Assembly (NCBI GenBank): GCA_907164885.2
Contig: OU015492.1
Coordinates: forward strand, 45,784,893 to 45,848,892
Length of the DNA stretch: 64,000 nt
Direction of reading: 5' to 3'
Source: Dolomedes plantarius
Taxonomy: Eukaryota; Arthropoda; Arachnida; Araneae; Dolomedidae
The notes beneath the pieces are model-generated. The model searched no databases. It was given only the letters and a program-made list of their open reading frames with translations, and was not told the origin of the DNA. The number at the start of each line of letters is the position of its first letter. Position 1 is the first letter of the stretch. Made by a program: the position numbers and the translations under genes. Positions 1 through 13,500 of the stretch are shown piece after piece.

Positions 1-240
1 CTGATCTAGCACCTTCAGACTACCATCTTTTTTGGAGTCTCCATAACCATATTAACAGGAAAGGGTTTTTTACAGAAGATGATGTCCGAAGAGAATTAGA
101 TTCATGCAATCTAATAAGATAAAACTCTTTAGTTTGAAACCTAAAGATTTTTATCACCAGGGAATCCAAAATTTAAAATTAAGATGGGAAGAAGCAGTAA
201 GTTTCGAAAAGATTACGGTGACCACGGCTCTCGTCTATAC
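1..240 (+). pseudogene. mariner (DD34D-type) transposase C-terminal remnant
   Basis: Reading from base 3, the frame gives DLAPSDYHLFWSLHNHIN followed by a TEDDVRREL stretch, then a stop at about 118. A second frame at about 148-200 gives FYHQGIQNLKLRWEEAV. The first stretch is the block around the third catalytic Asp of mariner transposases (SPDLAPSDYHLF), and the second is the usual C-terminal tail ending in RWxxxV. The reading frame changes between them, so this is a dead copy. Its N-terminal part lies before the window. It sits in the intron upstream of the first visible ENTPD exon. Confidence 0.75.
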
Positions 241-289
241 GTCCTATCGAACTACTGACCGGTAACTACATAGCAAAAGCTGTGTAAGC

Positions 290-467
290 CAGTGGCGTAG
301 CGTGGGGTGGGCAAGGGGGTCTATCATGCCCCGGGCGCCACTCGAACAGGGGCGCCAAATGGTCCTTTTCACTAATTCTATATACTATATTACTATATGT
401 TTTTTGGAAAGGGGGGCGCCAAAAAAGTATCGTGCCCCGGGCGCCAGTTATGCTCGCTACATCACTG
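290..467. mobile_element. 178-bp hAT-type MITE with 8-bp TSD
   Basis: The ends are inverted: CAGTGGCGTAGCGTGG on the left, and a right end whose complement reads CAGTGATGTAGCGAGC. GC-rich inner blocks (CCCCGGGCGCCA) also occur on both sides. The 8 bases before the element (282-289, GTGTAAGC) are repeated exactly after it (468-475). An 8-bp duplication plus CAGTG ends is the hAT signature. The internal part is too short to code; open frames across it on both strands are products of the GC-rich termini. Confidence 0.75.
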
Positions 468-1504
468 GTGTAAGCAGTCAAGGGTTGATTTCCCAAGTTT
501 GGAGCAGCTCATTTTTATAGACCTGGGCACCGGACGGACAATACAGATCTGCTGACCAATTTGGGCAACCCTGGACCCCTGGGAAGAAGTAGTAAATAAT
601 GAGAGAAGTAGTAATTTGATATTAAAATTAAATTGTCAATTTTTTTTGTTTCCTTTCAAAACTACCTCTAAAATACTGCATTATTTATGGGATGACCCAA
701 TCTAATGAAGGCATCCTGAATTTTCACATCTGATGAGTGTAAGAATGGTCCACTTTCTTGGAGATGTACTGTTAACTTTTTGTTGTTGTTAAACCTTTAG
801 ATGCTTTGAACCTTGAGATTGAGTGAATATGCTAATCATGGGAAGACCATTGGAATTACCTTGCTTGGGCTTAAAGCCAAAGGATTTCATGTAGCTGCAT
901 GGCAGCACATGACTGCATATGGCTAGTTTTGCTTTGGAAATACTGATTAAGTTCAAGTTGTAAAGTTATGCTCTTTTCCTTGCTAATCTGAGATTTTGGT
1001 TCTGTGACTTTCACTTTTTTGTTGAGTTAAATTACCTCCTGATGGGTCCCAAATTAGCACTGAATGCTGATCATGAAGCAGTTGCTTCTAGTCAAATAAG
1101 CAACTTCTATTGATGTGACACAATAGGCTCATTACTCAATGAGACAACATCCTAAATATTGGTGGTGCCTCTTTTCTTGACATAAAACTTCTTCCTTTTG
1201 ACATGGCATTGGCACACTTCAAACTCTAGATTAGTTGAGTTTGATTCACCCATATATCTCTAATATTTTAAATGAATCTTTAACTTGATACCCTGTTCTC
1301 AAGCGTGTCATTCACTTCATTGTGCTGCTGAGTGTATAAGTATGAAATTTTTGTCCCACAAGTGATGGATAATGATATTTAATATACTTAATAGTAGTAT
1401 TTAAAGTAGCAAGATATATAATATAACATGATTACTTTGACATTTAAAAAAAATTTTCTTAATCACCTTTAAATATTTTAATGAATATTTTTTTCTTATT
1501 TTAG
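468..1504. other. Intron sequence upstream of the first visible exon
   Basis: AT-rich sequence with no frame, RNA gene or repeat that I could recognise. It ends in a pyrimidine-rich stretch and the AG at 1503-1504 that opens the first visible exon. Confidence 0.4.
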
Positions 1505-1580
1505 GTTTCTAAAACTTTTGAAAAATCCCCATTCATATCTGACGAGAAAAGTGTATCAGTATTAGATGGAGAGGATGAAG
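1505..1580 (+). CDS. ENTPD5/6: ENTPD exon a (ACR3, first half)
   Basis: Encodes VSKTFEKSPFISDEKSVSV then LDGEDE, with the last G codon split by the intron. The acceptor is TTTTAG before 1505 and the donor is GTACAC at 1581. Known ENTPD5 proteins carry KASPFxxxxxxVSIMxGTDEG at this point. It is the most 5' exon I can find in the window. Confidence 0.85.
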
Positions 1581-4500
1581 GTACACTTGGCATAATTTTT
1601 TGTAAACTTTAGAGTAAACCTGTTGTTTCAAATTTAGATCTGAAAATCCTATGTTGATTAATCAAAGAAAAGCTGAAGTTATGGGTGTACAGTTTTTTTC
1701 ACTTTGAGGCATATAAATATTTAAAAATATTAAATAAGTACAATTAAGTAGTGTCAATTTTTGATTTGTATCTATTTTTATTAGTTTAGTTACCGATATA
1801 TTTTGCTTAAAATGTTTAGTTTTTGAACAGATATCTGCAAATGTATTTATAATAAAGTATATCCTAAAATTACACCTGCAGAGACATTTGACTTTGACAG
1901 CAAATAGTTTCAGGGTCATATAATAATGTTTTGGAAAATGCTAAAAGATCCTAGTTTATATTGATTAGCTATTTAGATATGGATATTGTCAAATTTAATG
2001 ATTTTTTTTTAAAATCCAGAGGACTCTAAATAACACGGTTTTAATGTTTTCCCCAGATATTTCCAGGATGGGACAGAACCAGCTTATTTTTTGAAAATTA
2101 AAATTTTCCAGTCCCTCTTTTTGTTTGTAAATTAATTATAATCCAAGTTATTTCACAGATTTTACTTACTAAGAGAATTAGCTTCCAAAACCTATCTAGA
2201 CTTTTTTTTATTATAAAGAACTAGCTTTATGTATCCGGCGTTGCACGGGTGTACCCTTAATAAGGCCATGGAACCTGCCATGGAAGTACTTGCCTTTCTA
2301 TTCCTTTGCCAGGATTCTTTTTTTAAATATTTGCATTGTGCTGCCCTGTGAACCTCAGGCCTCTGATACTGTTCAACAGCTGCTTTGTTCACCTCAGGCT
2401 TACCTTTCTGGTACCGTGCAACAGCTGCTTTGATCACCTCAGGCTTACCTTTCTGGTATTGTGCAACAACTGCCCTGTTCACCTCAGGATTCCTCTCTGC
2501 ATACTTTCTTGCATCTTTAAGTTGCTGCTTCCTTTGAGCATGAGTACATCTAGAGCATCTAGTACATCTAGTAGCTTTATTGGGATTAGAAAGTGATGCA
2601 TCATGTGAGGTAGACTCAGGGAAAGATAGCATGGTTTGTGCTTCCTGTGACAGGTAGTAAGCATCAAAATGCCCACTCGAGAGGTCACATGCAGAGGTTA
2701 AACACAGCCTCCTTATTGGGTTACCAGCAGCACCAAAACTGTGACATAGTGCACCACTGAGCTGTACCTGAAAACAAAGTTCACCATTGAGCTATACCTC
2801 AAAAACAAAGTTGAACAAATCACTTGCTGCTGCCAATTAGCAAGAACTGCCATATGTGGAAAGAATTGACATTCCGGAAAAATATTCAGCAGAGCTAGAA
2901 TAGCTATCCCCATTCCTGTCTTTAGACATTATAGCAAATCTCTCCCAATTATCTACCACGGGACTCACAATTAATTCCCAGACTTCCCTAGTCATCATGG
3001 TTGTACCATACATGACAAAAGAGAGAGAACGAAAAAGAGATGCACCATCTATGATTTGGAAAATACTATGAAGTACAAACTCCCCATTTATGCATAAATA
3101 TTCTTCCATTTTAGAAGATATAAAAATCAAAATTAAATCCAATTCAGAAATATAATTAAAATCAAGTTAAGTAAATCTGATCAAGAGTTAAAAATCAAAT
3201 AAAGCCTATCTTTCCTAATTTATAGAGAATATTATTTAAGTGTAAATAAATAAAAAAAATCAAATAAAAATAATGTTCAAATTACAATGTTACAAATTAA
3301 ACAATTTATAAATTAAAGTTTGTAGAAAATATTATTTAACTTTAAATAAAAAAAATCAAATAATAATGTTAAATTTACAATGTTAAAAATTAAACAAATA
3401 TAAATTAAAGTATGTAGAAAATATTATTTATCCTAGAGTAAATAAAAAATAAAGTATAATGTTAAAAATTAAACACACAGTCCGACTTTTATCCCACATG
3501 CTTTTACGTGCCACCTGCTACCAAATCCAAATTCATAACTTTGGACCAACCACTGACATCAGTGAGTCACAGTGCTACCATCTGGCGATTATGTGAGCAA
3601 ACAAAAAGAGTGTGGACTTTCTAAAAAAGGACTTTTTCTTCATGAAATATTATGATATTTGATTTTCCTGACATATCTTTATAAATTTTTAATGGGGGGA
3701 GGAGAGGGGGGATAATTTTGAGATATTCTAAATTTTGTTTATAGGCAACCTTTGTAACCCTAATCAAAAATCTCTGTCGTTTAGAGTTTATCATATTTAT
3801 GAAAAAAATATCTCCCCCTTCCCCCGAATATTCAGTTTTTTTTAAAAAACAAAATCTAAAGTGAATGTCGAAAAATCGTGGCATTGATCGTGTTTGTTAC
3901 ATTTAATTGTGTTTGTTACATTTTAAATCAAGAATCTTATGGATATCTGTTTCATTCTTTGAGATATGAAGGAATATGTGAAAAACACGTTTAACCCCCC
4001 TCCCTCCCCTAGGGGGCCGAATTTTGAAAAATCCTGAAATTGGTTTTTAGATATTCATGTTCCTTACATTTTAAAGCAAGAATCTTATGGATATCTGTTT
4101 CATTCTTTGAGATATGAAGGAAAATGTGAAAAACACGTTTAGCCCCCCCCCTCCCTCCCCTAGGGGGCCGAATTTTGAAAAATTCTGAAATTGGTTTTTA
4201 GGAATTCATGTTCCTTACATTTTAAAGCTAGAATCTTATGGATATCTGTTTTGTTCTTTGAGATATGAAGGAATATCTAAAAAGCACGTTTTGTCCCCCC
4301 TCCCCCCCTTGGGGGGCGAATTTTGAAAAATTGCTTCTTAACCTTTTACACGCTGCACTGTGATCGAAAGGTAACACAAACTATTTATTGATAAAAATCA
4401 CATTAAAACTCAAACATAAGCACTATGAGTAGTTTTTTTCTTTCAAAAAAAAATTTTTGTATATGATTTATAACATGTTCCCAAAAGGGAACATTGGTGG

Positions 4501-7500
4501 GAAACACTTAGTTTTTTCACATGCTTTTATAAAATATGATTAAACGACCCTTGCATTCAAATTTTGATTTCTGTACCCAATTTTTTAGTAGTTATAAGTA
4601 AATTTCTAAATGTTATTAAAAAATAACACAGGTTAAGCAGAAAAATAGTTGGGGTGCGCCCGTCGAGACGTGGTGGTGCTCAAGAGCTGCGCAACCTAAA
4701 CTTGAAAGAAGTGCGACGAAGCTTTCAAAAGAAAAAGTTTGAAAAAGGGGGAACAGGGGTATTGAAAGTAGATCAGTCATAAACATCTTTCCTCGATATG
4801 TACTAATAGCTCTCGTATTCGAAAAAATTTTATTAATACTCCTATGCACTGTAATCAAAAGAACTTTATTATGTTGAAAAACTAACCTTTACACACCAAT
4901 GTTCCCTTTTGGGAACATGCAAATTTTTTAACTAATAGTAACAACAAAATTTAATCTTTTTTGTTATTACTTAAGTTCTACCAAGAAAATTATCATATTT
5001 AATTACTCCCACTTAATTTTAAAATCACTTGTTGAATTTTGAATTTTATATGAATTTTTGAATTTTGTTCGATGAAAAGTTAGAAAAAAGCCAAAGTTAT
5101 GATTTTTTTCCCCTAGACACTTTATTTTATTAACGTAATCTCGATGCCAAAAAATCAATCCTTACTTTTGTTCTAAGTAATAATTTCCATAGAGCAATAC
5201 GAATAAAATTGTATTTTTCACAGAAGTTTGAATTTGATATTCCCTTTTGGGAACATTGGCGTGTAAAAGGTAAAATGATGTCTTTCTTGAAACAGCTACC
5301 TGCTTTCTATTTGTTTTGGAGGATATGCTATATAAATATTTATTAACTTTCATATTAGTTTCAGTTATCTTGTGACACATTACAGAGATGTTTACTTTTG
5401 TCCTTCTGATGTGTCATAAAACTTTGTTTAATTCTGCAGTTTTGAATATTGCATGCAAGTACATTTACTTCATAAAATGCAATCATAGCTCATCATGTAA
5501 AGTTCGTTATCTTAATTTATATTATTTATTGAAAATGTTCACCCTTCATTATCTAGTGACAGTCAAGACCTTTGAGGGAAAGAGTATAAGTCTTTGTTGA
5601 CTAATTATTAGAATTTTCTCATATTCTTATATTCTCCATTTAATGGATTTGCTAATAAAATTTTTGTCAGAGTTGAATTGCTGAATTAATTTTTAATTTA
5701 ATGTCTTTCTCAAAATTAGTGAATTTAAAAGGACATAATTTTTTTAGTTAATTATTAGTCATGTTGCATGTTACATTCTATTTATACAAACTCATATGTA
5801 TGTTTTCATTTTTAGGCCTGTATGCTTGGTATACTTTAAATTTTCTTCTAGGTAAGAGTATTCCCATTCCTAATTTCCTCTGTATGTAATGTTGATTTCA
5901 TTGAATGTTTTATTTCTTAACTGAAACATGGCAAAATTCTTGTCTGAATGCAAGGTATTTTCTACTGTACATATTCTGTACATCCTATTCTGGCAATCTG
6001 TTTTTCAGTTGCAGTTTTTCAGATATTAAATGTTAACTGTACATTTATTTGCTTAAAAGCTGATCAATGACTTATTAAGCAATGTATAATTTAGACAAAA
6101 ATAAAGTTATTGATACAAACATCTTAAGTGAAGGAAATGACTGTGTAATACCAGAAAATATCTTGAATATATCTGCAAAATAGATATTTATAAAAACATT
6201 TTAAGCACTTTTTTTTTGAAGTATAAATTGAAATATTTCACAAATATTTGGGGGAAAATGGTTTTGGAATTACTGATAAAAAAAAGGATAATCTCTTTTA
6301 TATACATTTGACTAAATCATTTTGTCATATAGAGATTCCAAATGTTTTAGTTGTGTATATTTATAATGTCTCCAGAACCAGGAGGAAATTACAATGTAGT
6401 CATCTTATCCAAGGCAATTGGCAGTGACAGGTAGTTTGAGAATCAGTCCATTTGGATAGGAATAGAGACAACTTTATTTCGTAGACATAAGTTGTGGATA
6501 AACCATTATAAGAAATACTCCAATAACATCTTTGTAAGAAGCAGTGTAAGGGTTATTGGATTTTTATAATAAGGAAGAGAGGACTTGTTCTTTACTTCAT
6601 CTCTGAGCATGGTCTAGTAGTAAAAGCTGTGTGTTGTTGAATAAGTCTCAACAACAAAAGGAATACAGAAGTTACGGCAAATTTGAGCAGGAAAGATCAT
6701 TATTTGTCCAGCAGTGTGGGGGTGACCCCAAAAATGGGTAAAAAGTTATGGGAAATAGAAGGAACCACACAAAGCAAGGAAGAAAATAAAGGATAGGGTC
6801 CTTTTGGTAGTTGCAGAGGAAAAAAGGCAAAATTAAAAGAACAGAATTAAGGAATAGTTCAATGTTGTTGTTATTATTTTTCACTCACTTACTTACACAC
6901 ACACACACACACATATGTGTTTGTGTGTATATCGCCATTTCTAAAAGGTAGGTCCAATAATAAACTGTAATACAATTTAATACCTTTTCTATGTTTCCAA
7001 ATTTATAACATTAGAAGCTAAATGTATTAATTTACTTCTTATACTCTTTTAAATTGTTAAATTAAACAAAAATCACTAACTTTTGAGAAAGTTTTTATGT
7101 AAACTGAGATTTGTTCAAACAATATGTGATATTTATTTTCATCTGTTACAATAAATAGTAATCTCCTTTCAAATATTATTTATTTTAAATATGAGCTTCA
7201 AAATCTTATTTTTAAAGTGTAATAACTTTTCTGTAACTTGTAAAAATCTTAGTTACATATATTCATAATTTACTTTTGAGGAAGTCAGTTAAAGTTCGTT
7301 TGCTGTTTGGGGGAATAGTGGGTACAGACAATAAATTCTAATTTTTTGGTGTTGTATTAATATTTTAATGTATATTAATGCAGCTCTTGATCCTTTCTGT
7401 TCTATGCTTCAAATGTATGTCTGAAATTTTTCAGGAGTTTATATTCAATTTTCTTTATTGTTATTAAAACTTTTTGTATCTTGTCTGCTTTCAGAGAGGC

Positions 7501-10500
7501 TTGATGATCCAAACAGATCTGTTGCATCACTTGATTTAGGAGGTGGATCCACACAAGTAACCTTTTTCCCAACTGATTTTGACACTTTAGTCTTCAGTCC
7601 TAAGGAATATATAGTTAATACCAAAATTCAGAATAAATCTCTGTCCATCTACACTCATAGGTAATCAATAGATTTTGTTTTAAAAATTATAAACTTTTTG
7701 AAAAACAAAATTTAAATTTAAGTTCGTTAAGTAGTAATAAGTAAGTTAAAAAATTATAACTGTCCTATTAAAATTCATCTCTAATATTGGTCTCTGCTAA
7801 AATTTCCCATTTTTCTTAAATAACAGCCCATTTTTAAAAATTTCTGTGTTTGATCAGTTATGCCTTTTATAATTCAGTTTTAACCCATTTAAGACCGCTC
7901 TGTTTCCTTTATTGGAAATGCACCAAACAGTTTTTCAACACTTCTTAGAACATTAATTACACAAATAAGTTGTTTCCATAAAATTAAATTTGTTTTTACG
8001 AGAGTTACAAAATGTTGCATTTTTCACAACATCAGTCCAAAACAGTATTTAAAAAAAAAAAAGAAGAAAAAAAAAGAAGTCTTTGAAACATTTTGCATAA
8101 AGAGGTACATTACACTTATTACATACAGTAATTGTTTGACTTTTGCAGTGTTTACATCTTTTTTGTTTATTTTCACTATTTTTAGTAATAATATGGCCCA
8201 TACTGTCTTTCCTAATTTCGTTGAGAATTAGATTTTGAATAGAAGATGGTCTTCCAGTATGTGAAGTTTCAGGTAAAACAGAATTCATCTGCATTTCTTC
8301 AAGCCTTTTTATCAAAGATATGGCTCTCTCAAAGATATAGATCTCTGAAACTGTAATAAACTTATTTTAGAATACATTGCATCCATGTAGAGTCTCCATT
8401 TTTCCCATACAATATTCTCCTTTTTCTTACTATGTTGCTTACTTTTACATTTATTAGAAAAAATGTCGATTTCACCTGCAATGTCTTTAGATGATTCAAC
8501 ATTTTTACATAAAATATCATCCTCAATAGCTTCTTCATCTGTCAAATCATCTGGATCTGGAGGGATAATGACGAATTATGGTTCTTCATTATCTTCTGTT
8601 GAGGACGATTCTGAAATATCATCATCATCTAGCTCATGAAAATACTTCAATGCCTCTTCCAATGTCAAAAATCGCTTTTTTTCTAGAGACAAACTTACCT
8701 GAAATAAAAACAATACCAATTTACTGCATAAAAAAACTATTCAGCATATCAGAATCTTAAATAATACACATTGGACTGGTGTTGCGTTTTCGCAACATTT
8801 TTAAAAATATGAATTGAGAAGCACACAAAAAAAAATTGTCTTACCTGTTGAAGCCATTTTGTTCTTTAGTCTCTAGTAAACTCGGAACAAGCATCAAATC
8901 GGAAATTTAACATATGCTGCTATCTACAGTTATTATTTGAAATTAGTCATTTTTTTCCCTTTCAAAACACCAGAAAAAAATATTTTTTTGCAAGTGCTAA
9001 AAGTGGGCAAATGTGGAAATAAAAAATTTATTATGAACAGTATAGAGAATAAAATAAAAATGCTACATCAGATGTACAAAACTTAGAACATGCCTTTAAA
9101 AAAATACAGAAATTAATGTTGCATTTTCGCAATGCCAGTCTTAAATGGGTAATTGAAGTCAAGAAAATTTGTCTTTTTTTCCCTTTTTAATTTGAAAATT
9201 TTTCAATATTTATAATAGTGAAAGTCATATTTCAATCTCATTTTGAAGCTATATTTGTTTTAAGTCTTAATGCTCCCTCTCCTAATGATTATTTTATTCT
9301 ATTTTTAAAAATTTACTTATTAAATAAGCTAATTTTGTTTACCAAAATGGTACCAGTTGTAAAACTGCTGATTTTATCATCAGGCCAGCACAATTCAAAA
9401 TGTGATGTTGACCATATTACTTTATGGAGAGCTGCTGCAGGCTGCAAGATGCGATAAATGGGAAAGCGAGAAATATTTTATCTAACAAAAATTTAATTAC
9501 TGATAATTTTAAAAATTAAATAAATATCAGTTTTCAATGCTTATATATTCCTTTCATAATATTATAAAATCTAAAAATAATATACTATATTTTTTAGATT
9601 TATAATATGCAATTGTACAAAAGGTTTCATGGGCCACAGAGTGAGTGTTGGTGGGCTGCATATGGCCTGTGAGCTGGCTTGATCTAGATAGTACAGTTGT
9701 TGGAAAAGCTAAAGTATCTAAAGAAATGTTTGAAAAATTATAGCACAGGTGTATGGTATTTCTGTAAATTTGAAAGTACTCCCATTAAGTTGTGGTTGTC
9801 AGGGGATTTAAGTTTCAAAAGTATGGGAAAAAGTCTGTTTCCCTTTTAATACCTTTTCTTTTATTGCCCAGAGCTGTGAAACAAAAAGCCCATTTCACTT
9901 AATGTATGTAAAGTAAACTAATTCTACAGAGAAATGTGTATAACAAGAGATGGGAGACTGTTAGAGAATAAGGGGTAATCTTAATATTTGATGCTGTATC
10001 TTTTACTTCACATTTTAGAAGATCATAAATATTTGATAATAAATCCCCTTGAATAAATCAATACCGATGTTCCAGTTAATGAGGAAAAAGCCTCAATATG
10101 TATACCAGGACGATGGAAATTGGAGCCATTGGAGAACGGCTGTCCTAACACATCATATTCAGAATTCAACATATAGTTTTGTGGTCTTTGGGATTTTCAA
10201 ATTGTAAAATCATGATCTGATTGCCAAAAACAAATAACTGAATAAAATTTTTGTGATTTAGAGAAATTATCCAAAGATAAACTTCTTTTTACCCAATTTT
10301 GAATAATTTTGCTTGGTTTGAGAAGTACTGAGATAAAGATTGCCTGTTTTGTTATACATTAGTTATCACTTATTGCTGAGACCTTTTATGTTTTAAAATA
10401 AATTATTTTGAACTGGAATTACTTTTAATTTTGTGTTAAAAAATTTGACAAACCCTAAAAGGATTGAGCACTCATTTATAATTTTGAGGGACTGTGTAGA

Positions 10501-13500
10501 AATGAAACCTAGTTGTGTTCCCTAAAAATATGTTTTGCTGCATTGGTAAGTTTGGGCTTGGGTTTTAGAATTTATATTAGGTTGAGATTATGCTACAAAG
10601 CATTGATGTTGTTAAGAAAGGCATTAAAAAAATTCCCTAGAGAAAAAAAAAAAGGAATGTTGTTATTAAATTTGTAAACCTTAAGAATAAATTATTGTTA
10701 AATTTTTGAACTGTTCATTGTCAATTCATTTATTAGAGCATGATAAAGGGTTATAATATTGTGTAAATATGTTATTTTAAAATTTAACCTCTAATTTAAA
10801 GGTCTTTTATTCAGTACTTGAATATATTATTTTATAAAATGATATTTGTTTTCATAATTTGTTCATTAAAAATATTTGATTTTATATTTTCAGCTACTTA
10901 GGTCTTGGTCTTATGTCTGCTAGGTTGTCTATCCTAAAACTTAGTTCAGATATAAAAGGTTGGTATAATATTTGATGCACATTTCTTTTATATATATATA
11001 GATAAATCTGAATTCCCTTACCATCATCATATTATAAAATGGCGAAGATACTGCTGAGCATATTGATATCAGAATATTGATGACTTAAGTAAAAGTATAA
11101 ATAATAGATATTAGATATATTCATGTTATTAGACAATATTTTACAGTTACTTAGTCATAAAACTGTATTCAGTTAAGTGACAGGATAACTGTTTTATTAT
11201 ACTACCAATTTAAAATAGATTTATTTTGTTTATAACCTAATTTTGTTTCTTTGTTTTGTATTGATGTATATTTTTTAGATTGGATTATTTTCCAGAATGA
11301 CCTCCAAAAGTTGACGTCATTCTGGAGTTTAAGGATTATAAATAAACAACACACAATTGTATTATACAGTTAAAAGGTTTATTAAAATTATTACTTTGAA
11401 TATTGTATTGTTTAGATGCATCAGATGATGAGAAAACTGCAACTTTTACAACACCCTGCTCACCTCCTGGTATGAAAATCACATGGAAACTTGACCAAAG
11501 AGAATATACTGTTATGTAAGCGTCTTTTATTTTTATTTCATATGAAAGTTCAGGAGTTTCTTTGCCTTTGTGTTGGTGATATTATTTAGCAATAGGTTTG
11601 CAATTAAAAAAAAATTCTCCTAAAATGAATGTTTTATGATTTTTTTAGACTTTTTTCTCTGAGTTTTATATTTGCATAATGTTATGATTTTTAATTTTTA
11701 TATACAATGGAACCTCGATCCATCTTTTTTTAAAGGGATCTATTGCACTGAATGATAAATGTTGGAAAACTATAGATGCAGGAACATAACAAAGGAATAT
11801 TAACATTGAGACTGGATGAAATAAATGATATACAGTGGAGTCCCAATAATCAGATTATTAGGACCAGACCCTTTTCGGATTAACGAATTTTTTGGATTAA
11901 GCAAAATCATTCTTAAAATAAACTTAAATTACATAATAATGTGCAATTGCATTTATATTACATATTATGTGTGATTACGCAGTTTATTTTATAAGGTTTG
12001 TCTAAACATAACCAAATCTTGGGATGAAGTGGGTGATAAGAGAGTGGAATGCTGCCTAGTACAGTAGAGTAGAGTTTAAGTTGTTCTACAATATGTCACA
12101 GTGCTCGACAGTTGTAGAGGTGCGGTCGGGGGGAGGAGGGGGTTCTGTTGACACGCTCTTTCTCACAGACAGCCACAGCATCATTACTGTTAGTGTCAGT
12201 TTTGCATTAGCATAAACACCTGTTGTTTATTATACTGTGTCCTACTTTATTTTGCTGTTGTCAAAACTTTGAATTTTCTTGTAATTTTCAGAAATATACT
12301 TTATATTACTTAGTATCACTGTAGTTTTATTGTAACTTTAGTTCTCTCTGACTTTTGGTTTTGGATTACTGAAGTTCGGATTATCGGGACTCCACTGTTT
12401 ATGGGAAAACAATTGCCAGGGGAATGATTAATCTAGGTTCCACTGTATAACTATACATCTATATTTATATTTATCCATCTATCTCTCTATATATGTATAA
12501 TTTATTTACGCTTTTACAATTTTATTTTTGAGATCAATTAAGATTGTTATTGCTTGTATGGATTACTTGCATCTCATCTCTAATAAAAAAATATGTATTA
12601 ATTAGTAGTATTTTATGTATGCATGTTTTAATTGATTAATTGCTTTATTTTTCTTTAAAAATTATCCTTTTGTTAATTATTTTAAGAAAAACAACTATTG
12701 AAGTTCTACTGTTATTAAGAGTTTCATTACAGTAACATTTAAGGTTTATATATATATATATATATATATAAACTTATTGTTTGTTAGCTATTCTGCTACA
12801 AGGGACTTATTCTATAACAATTATGTTTTTCATGACATGCTTCATCATGACCTGCTCATCATTGTAAATATTTATAACTTTGGTGGAAATTAAAATACTC
12901 ATAATTAGGAGATATTAACATTTTGTTAGAGATGCAGACAGTAAAAAATATTAAATTATTGTGTATTTGCAGGACTGTAAAATGTCATCCTTTAAATTCA
13001 TTATGGCTAAGTGTGCTGCAGAGTTCGTCTATAAAAAGGAATAGCTAGAGTTCTGTAAGAGATGGTGTAGGGACCATCTGTCGTGGGGAAGAATATCTTA
13101 AAAGTTCTGAAGAGAAGCTTTAGTTCAGCGGAATCACTGCGCAGTCTATTGTTGTCGATATTAGTGGAGATATTGAACAGCCAATATGCACGGTACAAAG
13201 TCTCTATAAAGAGAGGAATTTGATGAGCGTGGATGAGATATCACCACCTATCTATAACGTTGACTATTAGTCTGTCGTTCGTACCAGTTTCTATGGAAAT
13301 CGGACGAAATGGCAATCAGTCGATAATGCACAATAATGAGGAATTTACCTCAGTTTGGCCGATCTAGTATAGCGTAGAATAAATAAAAGCGTTGTCAATA
13401 TACCGCAGGAAGCTTCACCGGAACATCATCTAGGTGGGCATTCAAGTAATGTTGGGAAACAGACTAAAATCAGTAGCAAATCTCTGGTTATGATTAAAAA

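Noticed and set aside
266..520. Overlapping frames on both strands near the left edge
   Set aside because: They cover a 178-bp hAT MITE with GC-rich inverted ends; the mirror frames follow from the inverted repeat.
2192..2224. Extension of the reverse frame past the Helitron CTAG
   Set aside because: The last codons lie outside the element, so the ORF end there is accidental; the pseudogene was cut at the Helitron end.
3621..3884. 87-codon reverse frame
   Set aside because: Low-complexity, crosses the G-run/C-run block; no recognisable motif.
9380..9690. hAT-like end near GGGCTGCATATGGCCTGTGAG
   Set aside because: No partner end, no 8-bp duplication and no transposase text, so no element was called.
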